Notes: generated from the letters alone by a model not told the origin. A DNA stretch of 64,000 nt from Pontibaca methylaminivorans (GCF_900156525.1 NZ_FTPS01000003.1:18015-82014); one strand, 5' to 3'; shown: positions 43,764-53,616, counted from the first letter of the stretch. Program-made: numbers and translations.

Positions 43764-44750
43764 ATGGGGCTGCTCGTAGACGGGAAATGGCACGACCAGT
43801 GGTATGACACGGCGAAGACCGGCGGCAAGTTCGTCCGCTCGGCGGCGCAGTTCCGCAACTGGATCACCCCGGACGGCAGCGCCGGCCCATCGGGACGTGG
43901 CGGGTTCCGGGCCGAGGCCGGGCGCTATCATCTTTATGTCTCGCTCGCCTGTCCCTGGGCCTGCCGGCTGCTGATCATGCGGGTTCTGAAGGGGCTTGAG
44001 GGCATGATCGGCCTTTCGGTCGTCAATCCCTACATGGGCGAGAACGGCTGGACCTTTGCCCCGGCCCCCGGCGTGATCGCCGACCCGATCGGGGGGGCGG
44101 ATTTCCTTTATCAGGTCTATCTGCGCGCCGACCCGGATTATTCGGGCCGGGTGACGGTGCCGGTGCTCTGGGATCTGCAGGAAAACACCATCGTCAGCAA
44201 TGAATCGGCCGAGATCATGCGCATGTTCAATTCCGCCTTTGACGGAATCGGCGCCGCGCCCGGAGACTACGCGCCGCAGGCGCTTCTGCCGGAAATCGAC
44301 CGGATCAATGCCGAGGTCTATGACCGGGTGAACAACGGCGTCTACAAGGCCGGCTTTGCCACCGAACAGGCGGTCTACGAACAGGAAGTGACCGCGCTTT
44401 TCGCCGAACTCGACCGGCTGAACGACTTGCTCGGCCGGCAGCGCTTTCTGCTGGGCGATCAGGTCACCGAGGCGGACTGGCGCCTGTTCACCACGCTGAT
44501 CCGTTTCGATGCCGTCTATTACGGCCATTTCAAATGCAACCTGCGCCGTCTGGTCGATTATCCCGATCTCTGGGCCTATACGCGCGAGCTTTATCAATGG
44601 CCGGGCGTCGCCGGGACGGTCGATTTCGACCATATCAAGCAGCATTATTACCGCAGCCATCCGACCATCAACCCGAACGGCATCGTGCCGAAGGGGCCGG
44701 TGCTCGACCTGATGCAGCCGCCGGAGCGCGAACATGTGCCCGCGGACTGA
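43764..44750 (+). CDS. Glutathionyl-hydroquinone reductase (YqjG/ECM4-type Xi-class GST)
   Basis: A 328-residue GST-family enzyme that reduces glutathionyl-hydroquinones to hydroquinones. The catalytic cysteine is in [11 protein letters not shown], followed by [16 protein letters not shown] and the Xi-class C-terminal all-alpha domain ending with [22 protein letters not shown] 43764 has GGAGG 6 nt upstream; the longer frame to 43692 crosses the AT-rich promoter area (TTGTCC ... TATATC). First gene of a likely GHR-wrbA-SDR transcript. Confidence 0.93.
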   Translation: MGLLVDGKWHDQWYDTAKTGGKFVRSAAQFRNWITPDGSAGPSGRGGFRAEAGRYHLYVSLACPWACRLLIMRVLKGLEGMIGLSVVNPYMGENGWTFAPAPGVIADPIGGADFLYQVYLRADPDYSGRVTVPVLWDLQENTIVSNESAEIMRMFNSAFDGIGAAPGDYAPQALLPEIDRINAEVYDRVNNGVYKAGFATEQAVYEQEVTALFAELDRLNDLLGRQRFLLGDQVTEADWRLFTTLIRFDAVYYGHFKCNLRRLVDYPDLWAYTRELYQWPGVAGTVDFDHIKQHYYRSHPTINPNGIVPKGPVLDLMQPPEREHVPAD

Positions 44751-44818
44751 CCGCAGACAGATACTTGCTGCAGACAGCCACTGACCGAAAACAGACCATG
44801 AAACCGAAAGGACGGAAA

Positions 44819-45409
44819 ATGAGCGTGAAACTCGCCATCATCTATTATTCGACCTATGGCACCAATCACCGGATGGCCAGTATCGCCGCCGAGGCCGCCC
44901 GCGATGCCGGGGCCGAGGTGCGGCTTCTTAAGGCGCCCGAGACTGTTCCGGCCGATGTGGTCGCCGGGGTCGATGCCTGGCAGGCCCAGGCCGAGGCGAG
45001 CGCGGACGTGCCCGCCGCTACGGTCGAGGACATGAAATGGGCCGATGCCTATCTGTTCTCGGCGCCGACGCGCTTTGGCGTCATGGCCAGCCAGATGCGC
45101 GCCTTCATCGACACGCTGGGCGGGTTCTGGGCCGAGGGCGGGTTTGCCGGAAAGCCGGTTTCGGCCATGACATCGGCGCAGAACGCCCACGGCGGGCAGG
45201 AAACCACGCTGCTGTCGTTCTACACCAGCGCGATCCATTGGGGGTCGGTCGTGGTGGCGCCGGGCTATACCTCGCCCGCGATCTTCAAGACCGGCGGCAA
45301 CCCCTATGGCTACAGCCACACACAAGGGGCCGAGTTTACCGAAGAGGCAAAGACCGTGATTGGCGACCAGGCCGGCCGCCTTGTCGAGATCGCGCAGAAA
45401 CTGGCCTGA
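44819..45409 (+). CDS. wrbA: NAD(P)H:quinone oxidoreductase WrbA
   Basis: A 196-residue tetrameric flavodoxin-like protein that reduces quinones by two electrons. FMN-binding [15 protein letters not shown] at the N-terminus, [18 protein letters not shown] in the middle and the long [18 protein letters not shown] and GYTSPAIF segments are diagnostic. ATG 44819 follows AAGGACGG; an ATG seven codons earlier is possible. It is 68 bp after the hydroquinone reductase gene, and the two activities complement each other. Confidence 0.95.
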   Translation: MSVKLAIIYYSTYGTNHRMASIAAEAARDAGAEVRLLKAPETVPADVVAGVDAWQAQAEASADVPAATVEDMKWADAYLFSAPTRFGVMASQMRAFIDTLGGFWAEGGFAGKPVSAMTSAQNAHGGQETTLLSFYTSAIHWGSVVVAPGYTSPAIFKTGGNPYGYSHTQGAEFTEEAKTVIGDQAGRLVEIAQKLA

Positions 45410-45501
45410 GGCAGCCTGCGGGCGGCAGGACATGCCCGCCGCCCCGGCAATCCATGCTATGACAGTGCCATGACACCAGCAGCACAGGGAGGACATCATT
45501 C

Positions 45502-46203
45502 ATGACAGCCATGCTCGAAGGCAGACAGGTCGTGGTGACCGGCGGCACCGGCGCATTGGGGCAAGCGGTCATCGACCGTCTGCTTGCCGAGGGCGCGACC
45601 TGCCACGTGCCAAGCCACCGCCGGCCGGGTTCGCTTGATGCCGCGGCGCGGGAGCGGCTCCATGTCGTGCCGGACATCGACCTGACCGATCAGGCGGCGA
45701 CGGACCGGTTTTTTGACGGGGTGCCCGGTCTCTGGGCCTCGGTCCATCTTGCCGGGGGGTTCGGCATGGGGCGGATCGCCGACAGCGAACGGGACGATTT
45801 CACCCGGCTGATGCAGATGAATGCGCTGACGGTGTTCCTTTGTTCGCGCGCGGCGGTGCGCAACATGCGTCGGACCGGGCAGGGTGGGCGGATCGTCAAC
45901 GTCTCGGCCCGGCCGGGGATCGAGCAGCGGCAGGGCGCGCGCATGGTCGCCTATGGCGCAAGCAAGGCCGCGGTGGCGGCGATCACCATGGCCCTGTCCG
46001 AGGAACTGAAGGGAGATCATATCCTTGTGAATGCGATTGCCCCCTCCACGCTCGATACCGAGGCGAACCGCAAGGCGATGCCGAAGGCCGACCCTGCCAA
46101 ATGGCTTTCGACCGAGGCGGCGGCCAGCGCGATCCTGCAACTGATCGCGCCCGAAAACACCGAGATGAGCGGGGCGGTCGTGCCGCTCTATGCCCGGGCA
46201 TGA
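45502..46203 (+). CDS. Short-chain dehydrogenase/reductase
   Basis: A 233-residue classical-type SDR. Nucleotide-binding VVVTGGTGALGQAVIDRL at residues 10-27; catalytic serine in VNVSARPG and YxxxK as YGASK. The structural Asn motif is in MQMNALT. Substrate is unknown. Its place after wrbA suggests a carbonyl or quinone product in the same stress response. Confidence 0.88.
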   Translation: MTAMLEGRQVVVTGGTGALGQAVIDRLLAEGATCHVPSHRRPGSLDAAARERLHVVPDIDLTDQAATDRFFDGVPGLWASVHLAGGFGMGRIADSERDDFTRLMQMNALTVFLCSRAAVRNMRRTGQGGRIVNVSARPGIEQRQGARMVAYGASKAAVAAITMALSEELKGDHILVNAIAPSTLDTEANRKAMPKADPAKWLSTEAAASAILQLIAPENTEMSGAVVPLYARA

Positions 46204-46282
46204 AGGCCGGAGCAAGGCGGCGAGGGGCGCGGCAGGTGATGCGTTCCACGCCACCTTCGGGCCGCGATCGCCGTCAACACCG

Positions 46283-46310
46283 TTGATCGGCTGCCGCAGT
46301 CGGCTAACAT
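46283..46310 (+). promoter_or_regulatory. Possible promoter of the catalase gene
   Basis: TTGATC (46283-46288), 16-bp spacer, TAACAT (46305-46310), ending 52 bp before the ATG. It overlaps a small dyad TCAAC-ACC-GTTGA at 46274-46286. No clear OxyR site was found. Confidence 0.35.
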
Positions 46311-46362
46311 ATCGGTTCATCCACCGGGAAAGACACCACCCGAAAGCTGTCAGGAGCCACCA

Positions 46363-47862
46363 ATGTCAGATCAAGGCAATCCACGCGCGGCCGGTTCGAC
46401 CATGACCACCGGCGCGCCCGCACCCAGCGATCGCAATTCGCTCAGCATCGGCGCGGATGGACCCATCCTGCTGCATGACGTGCATTTCCTCGAGCAGATG
46501 GCACATTTCAACCGCGAAAAGGTGCCCGAGCGCCAGCCCCATGCCAAGGGCGCCGGGGCCTTCGGCGTGTTCGAGACCACCGAGGACGTCTCGGCCTGGA
46601 CCCGCGCGGCGCTGTTCCGGAAGGGCGCAAAGACCGACATGCTGGCGCGGTTCTCGACCGTTGCGGGCGAGATGGGCAGCCCCGACACATGGCGCGACGT
46701 GCGCGGTTTCAGCCTGAAATTCTATACGGACGAGGGCAATTACGACCTCGTCGGCAACAACACCCCGATCTTTTTCGTGCGCGATCCGATGAAATTCCCG
46801 CATTTCATCCGCAGCCAGAAACGCCTGCCCGACTCGGGCCTGCGGGACAACCACATGCAATGGGATTTCTGGACCAACAACCCCGAGACGGCGCATCAGG
46901 TGACCTATCTCATGGGACAGCGCGGCCTGCCGCGCACCTGGCGCAACATGAACGGCTACGGCTCGCACACCTATATGTGGTATAATGAAACGGGCGAAAA
47001 GTTCTGGGTGAAATACCATTTCCACACCGAGCAGGGCATGGAGTTCTTCACCAATGAGGAAGCCTCCGCCATGGCCGGCGCGGACGCCGATTACCACCGC
47101 CGCGACCTGTTCGACGCCATCGCGCGGGGCGATCACCCGAGCTGGATCCTCTCGGTCCAGGTCATGCCCTATGAAGAGGCAAAGACCTACCGCATCAACC
47201 CGTTCGACCTGACCAAGACCTGGCCGCACGCCGACTACCCGCTGCACCGGGTGGGCCGGATGACGCTGAACCGCAACCCCGAGAACTTCTTCGCCCAGAT
47301 CGAGCAGGCGGCCTTCTCGCCCGGCAATACGGTGCCCGGCATCGGGCTTTCACCCGACAAGATGCTGCTGGGGCGCGCCTTTGCCTATAACGACGCGCAA
47401 AGGAACCGCATCGGCACCAATTTCCACCAGTTGCCGGTGAACCAGCCGAAGGTTCCGGTGAACACCTACATGATGGACGGCCAGATGGCCTATCACCACA
47501 GCGGGAACGCGCCGGTCTATGCCCCGAACAGCGGCGGGCGCGAATGGGCCGACGAGACCGGCGCCATGCCCGACGGGTGGGAGGCCGATGGCTCCATGGT
47601 GCGCAGCGCCTATGATCTGCGCCAGGACGACGACGATTTCACCCAGCCGGGCATTCTGGTGCGCGAGGTGTTCAACGACGCGCAGCGGGATCAACTGGTC
47701 GATCAGGTCGCGGGCAGCCTTCTGGGCGGGGTGCGCGAACCGGTGCTGGGCCGGGCCATCGACTACTGGAAAAGCATCGACCCCGGCGTCGGCGGCCGGA
47801 TCGAGGAGAAGGTCCGCAAGGGCAGCGGCGACAAACCCGCCGAAGGCATGGGCGAGGGCTGA
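46363..47862 (+). CDS. katA: Monofunctional haem catalase (small-subunit, clade 3)
   Basis: A 499-residue catalase degrading hydrogen peroxide. Catalytic His60 in [13 protein letters not shown], the distal Asn in [12 protein letters not shown] (about 132-133), and proximal haem ligand Tyr342 in [15 protein letters not shown]. Length and lack of a C-terminal flavodoxin-like domain place it in the small-subunit group. AGGAG lies 7 nt before ATG 46363. It ends the run of redox-defence genes, 159 bp after the SDR. Confidence 0.95.
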   Translation: MSDQGNPRAAGSTMTTGAPAPSDRNSLSIGADGPILLHDVHFLEQMAHFNREKVPERQPHAKGAGAFGVFETTEDVSAWTRAALFRKGAKTDMLARFSTVAGEMGSPDTWRDVRGFSLKFYTDEGNYDLVGNNTPIFFVRDPMKFPHFIRSQKRLPDSGLRDNHMQWDFWTNNPETAHQVTYLMGQRGLPRTWRNMNGYGSHTYMWYNETGEKFWVKYHFHTEQGMEFFTNEEASAMAGADADYHRRDLFDAIARGDHPSWILSVQVMPYEEAKTYRINPFDLTKTWPHADYPLHRVGRMTLNRNPENFFAQIEQAAFSPGNTVPGIGLSPDKMLLGRAFAYNDAQRNRIGTNFHQLPVNQPKVPVNTYMMDGQMAYHHSGNAPVYAPNSGGREWADETGAMPDGWEADGSMVRSAYDLRQDDDDFTQPGILVREVFNDAQRDQLVDQVAGSLLGGVREPVLGRAIDYWKSIDPGVGGRIEEKVRKGSGDKPAEGMGEG

Positions 47863-48251
47863 AACGCCAGCACAGCCGGCCGGATAACAGCCCCGTGCCG
47901 CAAACCGGGGAACAGGCCGGATCCCGTCCCGCAGCCCGCTGAAGGCTGCGGGCGGGTTGCGGAGCGCAGCCGCGGGTTGCGGAGCGCGCGCCCGCGTTCG
48001 GCGCTTGACTCTTCTGCGCAAAGCCCTCATCTGCGGGGTGTCGTCGCCTGCTGCCGCGTGAGCAGCCGCGAACAGTGCCGCCGGCATCCTGCCGCGTCTC
48101 ATCTGCCTGGCCCGACAATTCACCGGTTCCCGATGTCACGCGAGGGTGCCCGCAGGCCGTATCTGCCTGCGACCTTCGACCGGCTCCGACCGGATGCACA
48201 GCCATGCCGGCCCGGTACGGGGCCGCAGGGCACAATGGATTCCTTTTCATA
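47863..48251. other. Intergenic region after katA with hairpin and short direct repeat
   Basis: A 9-bp hairpin (CCCGCAGCC / GGCTGCGGG, 47928-47952) without a T tract may end katA mRNA. It is followed by two copies of GCGGGTTGCGGAGCGC spaced 20 bp apart (47952 and 47972). No gene was recognised in the rest; long frames here are shadows. Confidence 0.45.
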
Positions 48252-49631
48252 ATGACCACTGACACGATTTCCCGCCGTCCCTCCACCCGGCGATCCCGTA
48301 AGCCCGCCCGCCCGGGCACAGCTCCGGCCAGGGCGCCGGGCGGGGCCGAGCGCCGCAGCGCCCCGGCGCGCGCGCCTCTTGCCGAGGGGCCGTTCCACGC
48401 CATGGGCATCGACGCGCGGCTCTGCGCGAACCTGCCGCCGCTCGGCATGGATGCACCGACCCCGATCCAGGCCGAGGCGATCCCGGCGATCATCGAGGGG
48501 CGCGACCTGCTTGGCCTGGCACAGACCGGCACCGGCAAGACCGCGGCCTTCAGCCTGCCGATGCTGACGCGGCTGCTGGCCGCCGGGCAGCGGCCGGCGC
48601 CCAAGACCGTGCGCGCGCTGATCCTGGCCCCGACCCGCGAACTCGCGACCCAGATCGCGACGAGTGTCGAGGCCTATGCCGAGGGCACCCCGCTCCGCGC
48701 CCTCCGCGTCGTCGGGGGTGCCTCGCTCCATGCGCAGGCACAGCGGCTTGCCCGCGGCGTCGATGTGCTGATCGCCACGCCGGGGCGGCTGCTCGACCTG
48801 ATCGAACGCGGCGCGCTCGACCTTTCGGCCACCGGACATCTGGTGCTGGACGAGGCCGACCAGATGCTCGACATCGGATTTATCCATGCCCTGCGCCGGA
48901 TCGCGCGCCTGCTGCCCCGCGGACGCCAGACGCAGCTGTTCAGTGCCACCATGCCGAAGCTGATGGAGGAACTGGCGGAAAGCTACCTGACCGACCCGCT
49001 GCGTGTTGCGGTGACGCCCCCGGGCCGAGCGGCCGAGCGGATCGAACAGGGCGTGCATTTCGTCAACCAGGGCGACAAGGCGACCCTGCTTTCGGAATAT
49101 CTCGGCGCCCATCCCGGCGATCTGGCCATGGTCTTTGCCCGCACCAAGCACGGCAGCGACAAGCTCGCGCGGGTGCTCGAGAAAAACGGCTTCGCGGTGG
49201 CCGCGATCCACGGCAACAAGAGCCAGGGCCAGCGCGAACGGGCGCTTGCCGCCTTCCGCGCCGGTCAGGTGCATGTGCTTGTCGCGACCGATGTGGCGGC
49301 GCGGGGCCTCGACATTCCCGAGGTCGCCCATGTCTATAACTACGACCTGCCGAACGTGCCCGAAAGCTATGTCCACCGCATCGGCCGCACCGCCCGCGCG
49401 GGCCGCAAGGGGCGCGCCGTCGCCTTCTGTTCGCCCGAGGAATGGGGGGCGCTGAAGGACATCGAAAAGACCATGAAGTCCGAGATTGCGGTGATCGGCG
49501 GCGAACCGCCCGCGCATCCCGTGGCAACCCCGCGCAAATCGCGCAACGCGCGCCCAAACCGCCCGCAAGGCCAGCGCCCCGCCCGCCGCCCGTCGCGCGG
49601 CACCGGGGCGCCGCGGCGCGCCCGCAGCTGA
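48252..49631 (+). CDS. DEAD-box ATP-dependent RNA helicase (RhlE-like)
   Basis: A 459-residue DEAD-box helicase that remodels RNA, for example in ribosome assembly or cold adaptation. The ~45-residue basic, Pro/Arg/Ala-rich N-terminal extension precedes the Q motif (FHAMGIDARL... PTPIQAEAIPA). Motif I AQTGTGKT, Ia PTRELA, II DEAD, III SAT, V ATDVAARGLDI, VI HRIGRTARAGRKG. The C-terminal tail (RPNRPQGQRPARRPSRG) is basic, as in RhlE. ATG 48252 lacks a strong ribosome-binding site; the frame extends to 48075 without similarity. Confidence 0.93.
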   Translation: MTTDTISRRPSTRRSRKPARPGTAPARAPGGAERRSAPARAPLAEGPFHAMGIDARLCANLPPLGMDAPTPIQAEAIPAIIEGRDLLGLAQTGTGKTAAFSLPMLTRLLAAGQRPAPKTVRALILAPTRELATQIATSVEAYAEGTPLRALRVVGGASLHAQAQRLARGVDVLIATPGRLLDLIERGALDLSATGHLVLDEADQMLDIGFIHALRRIARLLPRGRQTQLFSATMPKLMEELAESYLTDPLRVAVTPPGRAAERIEQGVHFVNQGDKATLLSEYLGAHPGDLAMVFARTKHGSDKLARVLEKNGFAVAAIHGNKSQGQRERALAAFRAGQVHVLVATDVAARGLDIPEVAHVYNYDLPNVPESYVHRIGRTARAGRKGRAVAFCSPEEWGALKDIEKTMKSEIAVIGGEPPAHPVATPRKSRNARPNRPQGQRPARRPSRGTGAPRRARS

Positions 49632-49667
49632 GGCAAGGGGCAGGCCGGTGACGCGGGTTCGCTCGCG

Positions 49668-50714
49668 TCACCTGACGGCGGCGGGGCCGGAGAGGATCAG
49701 GGCGACAAGGTCGCTCTGGCGGTTGGTCCCGGTTTTCTGGAACAGGTTGCGCATGTGAAAGGCGATGGTGGTCTGCGACACGCCGAGCCGGGCGGCGATG
49801 TCGGCGGGCCGGGCGCCGCCGGTCAGCGCCGCCGCGATGCGTGCTTCGCTCGGGGTCAGGCCGAACAGGTCGCAAAGCAGGGGCTCGGAGATATGCCGAG
49901 CCTCGACCGGCGCCGGCAGGAACAGCGCCGCATGGGGCTGGTCTTTTGTCGGCCCCGCCTCGCCCGGGTGGCTGCAGGGCAGGGCGCAGACCGAGACCGA
50001 AACCGCCTGATCCGTATCCCCCGGCAGGAGGACGCCGGCGCGATCCCCGCTCCCCGCCGCCGCGGTGCGGAGCGCCGCGGCAATCGCCTGTTGCAGGGCG
50101 CGGTCCGCCAGCGGGTCGGCGGCGGCGATCCGGGCGTTCCCGATGGTGATGATCCGGCCGGATTCGGCCATTTCCCCCGCGGCGCGGTTGGCGAAAAGCA
50201 CATGGCCCTGCCTGTCCAGCAGCACGACCCCCATGGCGATCAGGTCGAGCGCCGCATCGGCAAGGCCGGCGGAGGGGCGCGAAAGGTCACGGCGCAGCGC
50301 CTCGATCTCGTCCCCGTGGCGGCTGCGGATGCGCGCGACCTGACGCAGCCGCGCGGCGATGGTCGCAAGCATCAGATCGTAATCGACCGGCTTGACGAGG
50401 TAGTCATCGGCGCCCATGCGCTTGCCCTCGATCACCTCGGCCGGCTCGGAAAGCGCGGTCAGGAAGAGGAAGGGCACCGAGGCCAGATCGGGGCGCGAGC
50501 GGCGCAGCGCCGCGAGCAGGCCGAAACCGTCAAGTTCCGGCATGGTGATGTCACAAAGCACGAGATCGGGCGCGTTTCGTTCAACGAGCATGAGCGCCTG
50601 CCGCCCGTCGCCCGCCGCAAGAACGCGATAGCCGGCCTCGCCGAGTTCCTCGCAGATGTCCTGCCGCAGTGCGGCCTCGTCCTCGGCCACGAGGATCAGC
50701 GCGGGGCGGGTCAT
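49668..50714 (-). CDS. Response regulator with LuxR-type DNA-binding domain
   Basis: A 348-residue regulator. REC domain residues 1-125, phosphoacceptor D55 (LVLCDITMPE) and K108 (DDYLVKPVD); a central PAS-like segment (about 150-270, LDLIAMGVVLLDRQGHVLFA); C-terminal LuxR helix-turn-helix (LTPSEARIAAALTGGARPAD and VSQTTIAFHMRNLFQKTG). It lies 61 bp downstream of the histidine kinase on the same strand, so they form a two-component pair. ATG 50714 follows GGAG; upstream frame is unsupported. Confidence 0.92.
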   Translation of the reverse strand: MTRPALILVAEDEAALRQDICEELGEAGYRVLAAGDGRQALMLVERNAPDLVLCDITMPELDGFGLLAALRRSRPDLASVPFLFLTALSEPAEVIEGKRMGADDYLVKPVDYDLMLATIAARLRQVARIRSRHGDEIEALRRDLSRPSAGLADAALDLIAMGVVLLDRQGHVLFANRAAGEMAESGRIITIGNARIAAADPLADRALQQAIAAALRTAAAGSGDRAGVLLPGDTDQAVSVSVCALPCSHPGEAGPTKDQPHAALFLPAPVEARHISEPLLCDLFGLTPSEARIAAALTGGARPADIAARLGVSQTTIAFHMRNLFQKTGTNRQSDLVALILSGPAAVR

Positions 50715-50775
50715 GGCGTGCTCCTTTGCGGCTGCGGTCTTTGCGGGGCGGAAACGGCTGGTGCGGCGATCCTGT

Positions 50776-52602
50776 TCATCCTGTTGCCCCGGATGATCCC
50801 GTGGTGTCGCGCTCTCCGGTCGCGGGGCCCTGCGCAAGGTCATGCGCCGGCGAGACCCCCTCCGGCGGGCGGGGCAGGATCAGGCGGAAGGCCACGCTGT
50901 CCCCGGGCAGCAGCACGACATCGCCCCCCTGCATCCGCGCCAGCGCCCGCGCGATGAACAGCCCGGTGCCCGTGCCCGGCATCCCGCCGCTGTTCGCGCC
51001 GCGAAAGCCGCGCTCAAAAAGATGCGCGCGGTCGGCCGGCGCGATCGGCGCGCCGCCGTTGTGGATGTCGCAGAACAGCCGCTTTGCATCGCCATGAAGA
51101 TGCACCGAAACCGGGCTGCCCGGCGGCGCGTGGCGCAGCGCATTCGACAGCAGGTTGTCCAGTATCTGCTCGACATGGGCCGGATCGCCAAGCGCGGATC
51201 CCCCGCCGGTCACGACAATCCTGGACTCCGGCGCATCCGGGCGGCGCGCACAGAGGTCGCGCAGGATGCGGGCCGGATCGCAGGGACGGCGGTGCGCCCC
51301 ATGCTGCCCGGTTTCGCGCCGCGCGGCGTCAAGCGTGCTTTCGACCAGGCGCGTCAGCCCCGCGATGACCTCGCGCGCGCGGGTGGCGCGGGTGGCGATT
51401 TCCTCCGCTTCGGCCTGCGCACCGCGCCGGATCAGCCGTTGCAGCGCGGAATCGGCCACCGCGAGCGGCGTGCGGAACTGGTGCGAGATCATCGCCGCGA
51501 AATTGCGGTAAAGATCGGCGGCCGAGCGCTCCCGCATCAATGCCTCGTCCAGCTCGCGGGTGCGGGCCGCGACCAGCCGTTCCAGCCGTGCGCGGGTCGC
51601 TTCCTCCTGCTGGCGGGCGGCATGGCGGTCGCTTGCGTCCTGGATGAAGGCGATCGCGCCGATAATCCGGTTCCGGTCCTGCATCGGAAAGATGCGCAGA
51701 TCGACATGGAGCGGTGCGCTGTCTTCGGGGCGGAACAGGGGCTGGAGGCTCAGCCGCGCGCTCTGGCCGGCACAGGCGCCGGCCAGCGCCTCCTGCACCG
51801 GCCGGGTGGCGAAGAACCCGGCCAGATCGCCCGCATCGCGCCCCACCGCCTGTTCGACAGGGCGGCCGAACAGCCCGGTCATGGCCTCGTTCCAGAGGGT
51901 GCATCGCCCGGCGTGGTCCACCGCCATGATTCCCTCGCCGCTGGACGAGATCAGCAGCGCCGAGAAGTCGCGCTCGCGCGCCAGCATGCGGTTGCGCTGC
52001 CGCGACTGGCGCAGCGCCAGCACCAGAAGCACCGTGAGCGTGCCGCCCGCGCCCATGATGCCGATCAGCCAGGCGATGATCTGGCGCAGCTGCGCGCGAT
52101 AGCTTTCCAGCCGCCCGCCCAGATCATCCCATTCGGTGATCATCGCCTGGTTTGCGGCGCGGCCGAAAAACGCGGCGAACGGTGCGAGCGCGCCGTGCAG
52201 CGCCGCGGCATCGGTCCGGGTGAAATCCGTCACGCGGGGCGCGAGCGCGGCCAGTTCGGCGCGCAGCCGGTCGAGTTCTTCGGCAAGCCCCGCCTGTTCG
52301 ACGAAACGGCGCTGCGGCCCGTCGTTCATGAGCGCCATGCGGCTGCCGAGGATATCGTAACGCAGCCGCAGTTCCCCGGCGTCCGCGCGTTCCGCGCCGG
52401 CGAGCAGCGCCGTTTCGGACAGCCGCCGTGCCGCGACCTCGCCCTGATGGGTCACCCAGAGCATGTTGCGTTCGGCGCCGATGCGCATGTCGGATTCGAT
52501 TTCGGTCATGCGCACCAGCGAAAACCCGAGCAGCGCCGCAAAGACCGCGACCGCCCCGAGCGGCGGCACCAGCCAGAGCGCTGGAACACGCAGCCGGCTC
52601 AT
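50776..52602 (-). CDS. Sensor histidine kinase with PAS domain
   Basis: A 608-residue membrane kinase. Two transmembrane helices (about residues 8-30 and 174-197) flank a helical periplasmic domain of ~140 residues; then a PAS domain (213-330), HisKA with phosphoacceptor H374 (AAMISHQFRTPLA) and a HATPase domain with N box DNLLSNALRH and G box MPGTGTGLFIARALA. Its start overlaps the SUOX-like gene stop by 4 bp (ATGA), giving tight coupling to that periplasmic protein, a likely sensory partner. The signal is unknown. Confidence 0.93.
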   Translation of the reverse strand: MSRLRVPALWLVPPLGAVAVFAALLGFSLVRMTEIESDMRIGAERNMLWVTHQGEVAARRLSETALLAGAERADAGELRLRYDILGSRMALMNDGPQRRFVEQAGLAEELDRLRAELAALAPRVTDFTRTDAAALHGALAPFAAFFGRAANQAMITEWDDLGGRLESYRAQLRQIIAWLIGIMGAGGTLTVLLVLALRQSRQRNRMLARERDFSALLISSSGEGIMAVDHAGRCTLWNEAMTGLFGRPVEQAVGRDAGDLAGFFATRPVQEALAGACAGQSARLSLQPLFRPEDSAPLHVDLRIFPMQDRNRIIGAIAFIQDASDRHAARQQEEATRARLERLVAARTRELDEALMRERSAADLYRNFAAMISHQFRTPLAVADSALQRLIRRGAQAEAEEIATRATRAREVIAGLTRLVESTLDAARRETGQHGAHRRPCDPARILRDLCARRPDAPESRIVVTGGGSALGDPAHVEQILDNLLSNALRHAPPGSPVSVHLHGDAKRLFCDIHNGGAPIAPADRAHLFERGFRGANSGGMPGTGTGLFIARALARMQGGDVVLLPGDSVAFRLILPRPPEGVSPAHDLAQGPATGERDTTGSSGATG

Positions 52603-53099
52603 TTCACGTGCAGTTCCGACAGTTGCCAGACCCAGCGGTAATCATAGCGGATGTCCTGCAGCACGGCATGATCGTCGCGCGGATAGACGATCCAGAGCGG
52701 CCCCTTGTCGTCGCGCGCAAGCGGTGCGCCATCCATTTCCATGGCCACGATCACGTCGAAATCGTGGAAATCGCTCATGGAAATATCGACGCTGTAATCA
52801 TTGAGCGCGGTTGCGGTCACGGTCTCGCCCTCTGCGCCCAGCCGGTCGAGCAGGTCGCGCATCAGGAAACCGCTGAAGCGGTGCACCCCGTCGGTGACCA
52901 CGGTCGAGGTTTCAAGAACCAGCTTCGGCAGCGCCTCGAGCATCGCCCGGTCGAATTCGGCGGCACCGTATTCGGCGATCCGCCCCGCTTTTTCAATCTG
53001 TCCCGTGATGCGCAGGATCGGCTCTTGCGGCGCTTCGGCAGGCAGCGCGGCGGTACCGAGTGTCAGCGCCACAAGCGCGGCAAACAGGGTTCTGATGAT
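52599..53099 (-). CDS. Periplasmic molybdopterin-binding-fold (SUOX-like) protein
   Basis: A ~166-residue exported protein with a sulfite-oxidase-like fold, related to proteins annotated as oxidoreductase molybdopterin-binding; recognisable by HRFSGFLMRDLLDRLGAEG and the C-terminal GPLWIVYPRDDHA... WVWQLSELHVK. The molybdenum-ligand cysteine of true enzymes is absent, so a sensory/ligand role is likely. No in-frame ATG/GTG/TTG precedes GTG 53072, which would cut the signal peptide (IRTLFAALVALTLGTAALPA). ATC codons at 53099 and 53096, 5 and 8 nt after GGGAGG, would give a complete signal. The stop overlaps the histidine kinase start. Confidence 0.8.
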   Translation of the reverse strand: MIRTLFAALVALTLGTAALPAEAPQEPILRITGQIEKAGRIAEYGAAEFDRAMLEALPKLVLETSTVVTDGVHRFSGFLMRDLLDRLGAEGETVTATALNDYSVDISMSDFHDFDVIVAMEMDGAPLARDDKGPLWIVYPRDDHAVLQDIRYDYRWVWQLSELHVK

Positions 53100-53253
53100 G
53101 GCGACCTCCCATTTCTGTCGGCAAGTTCAGCAGGTTCTGCAAGGGTATACAATCAATTGCCCGCAAATTTCCGGCCTTCCCCTCCAAACGAAGGGGGCGC
53201 CGGCGCAGTTGTTCTGATAACCGGTCAATCAACTTTGAGGAAGGTGCCCGATC

Positions 53254-53616
53254 ATGCTCCCTGTCCGGTCCCTGTCGGTTTCTGCCGCCGTGTTCGCGTT
53301 GCTCGGCAGTTGCGGCACGCCCGAATACCGGGCCGAGCGCGGCCATTGCGAGGCGGAATGGATGCTGAAGATCCCGCCCGTTTACCGGCAGGAAACGGTG
53401 ATCCGTCACCGCAGCGAGGAACAGCCCAGCGGGGCGCTGGACTGCAAGACGCACGGGGATACGACCATCTGCACCCCGAAGATGAAAACGGTCTCGGTTC
53501 CCTACACGGCGGTCGAGACGGTCGATATCCGCAAGCCGCGGCGCGATGCGCAGATCGAATCCTGTGCGGCGCGCGCCTGCGCGGCAAAATACGGCAACAG
53601 CAAATGCGAGGTCTGA
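53254..53616 (+). CDS. Putative lipoprotein, function unknown
   Basis: A 120-residue product with a lipoprotein signal (MLPVRSLSVSAAVFALLGSC, lipobox LGSC, lipidated C20). The mature region has five further cysteines (GHCEAE, LDCKTHG, TICTPK, SCAARACAAKYG, KCEV) that could form disulfides. No domain was recognised. It is the first gene of a four-gene run of envelope proteins on the plus strand, divergent from the SUOX-like/kinase operon. Confidence 0.72.
   Translation: MLPVRSLSVSAAVFALLGSCGTPEYRAERGHCEAEWMLKIPPVYRQETVIRHRSEEQPSGALDCKTHGDTTICTPKMKTVSVPYTAVETVDIRKPRRDAQIESCAARACAAKYGNSKCEV

Noticed and set aside
46274..46286. Dyad TCAAC-ACC-GTTGA considered as an OxyR or other regulator site for katA
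   Set aside because: Too short, and does not match the spaced OxyR pattern; kept only as a remark.
47952..47987. Two 16-bp direct repeats spaced 20 bp, considered as the start of an array
   Set aside because: Only two units with a 4-bp spacer; not CRISPR-like. Recorded as a minor repeat only.
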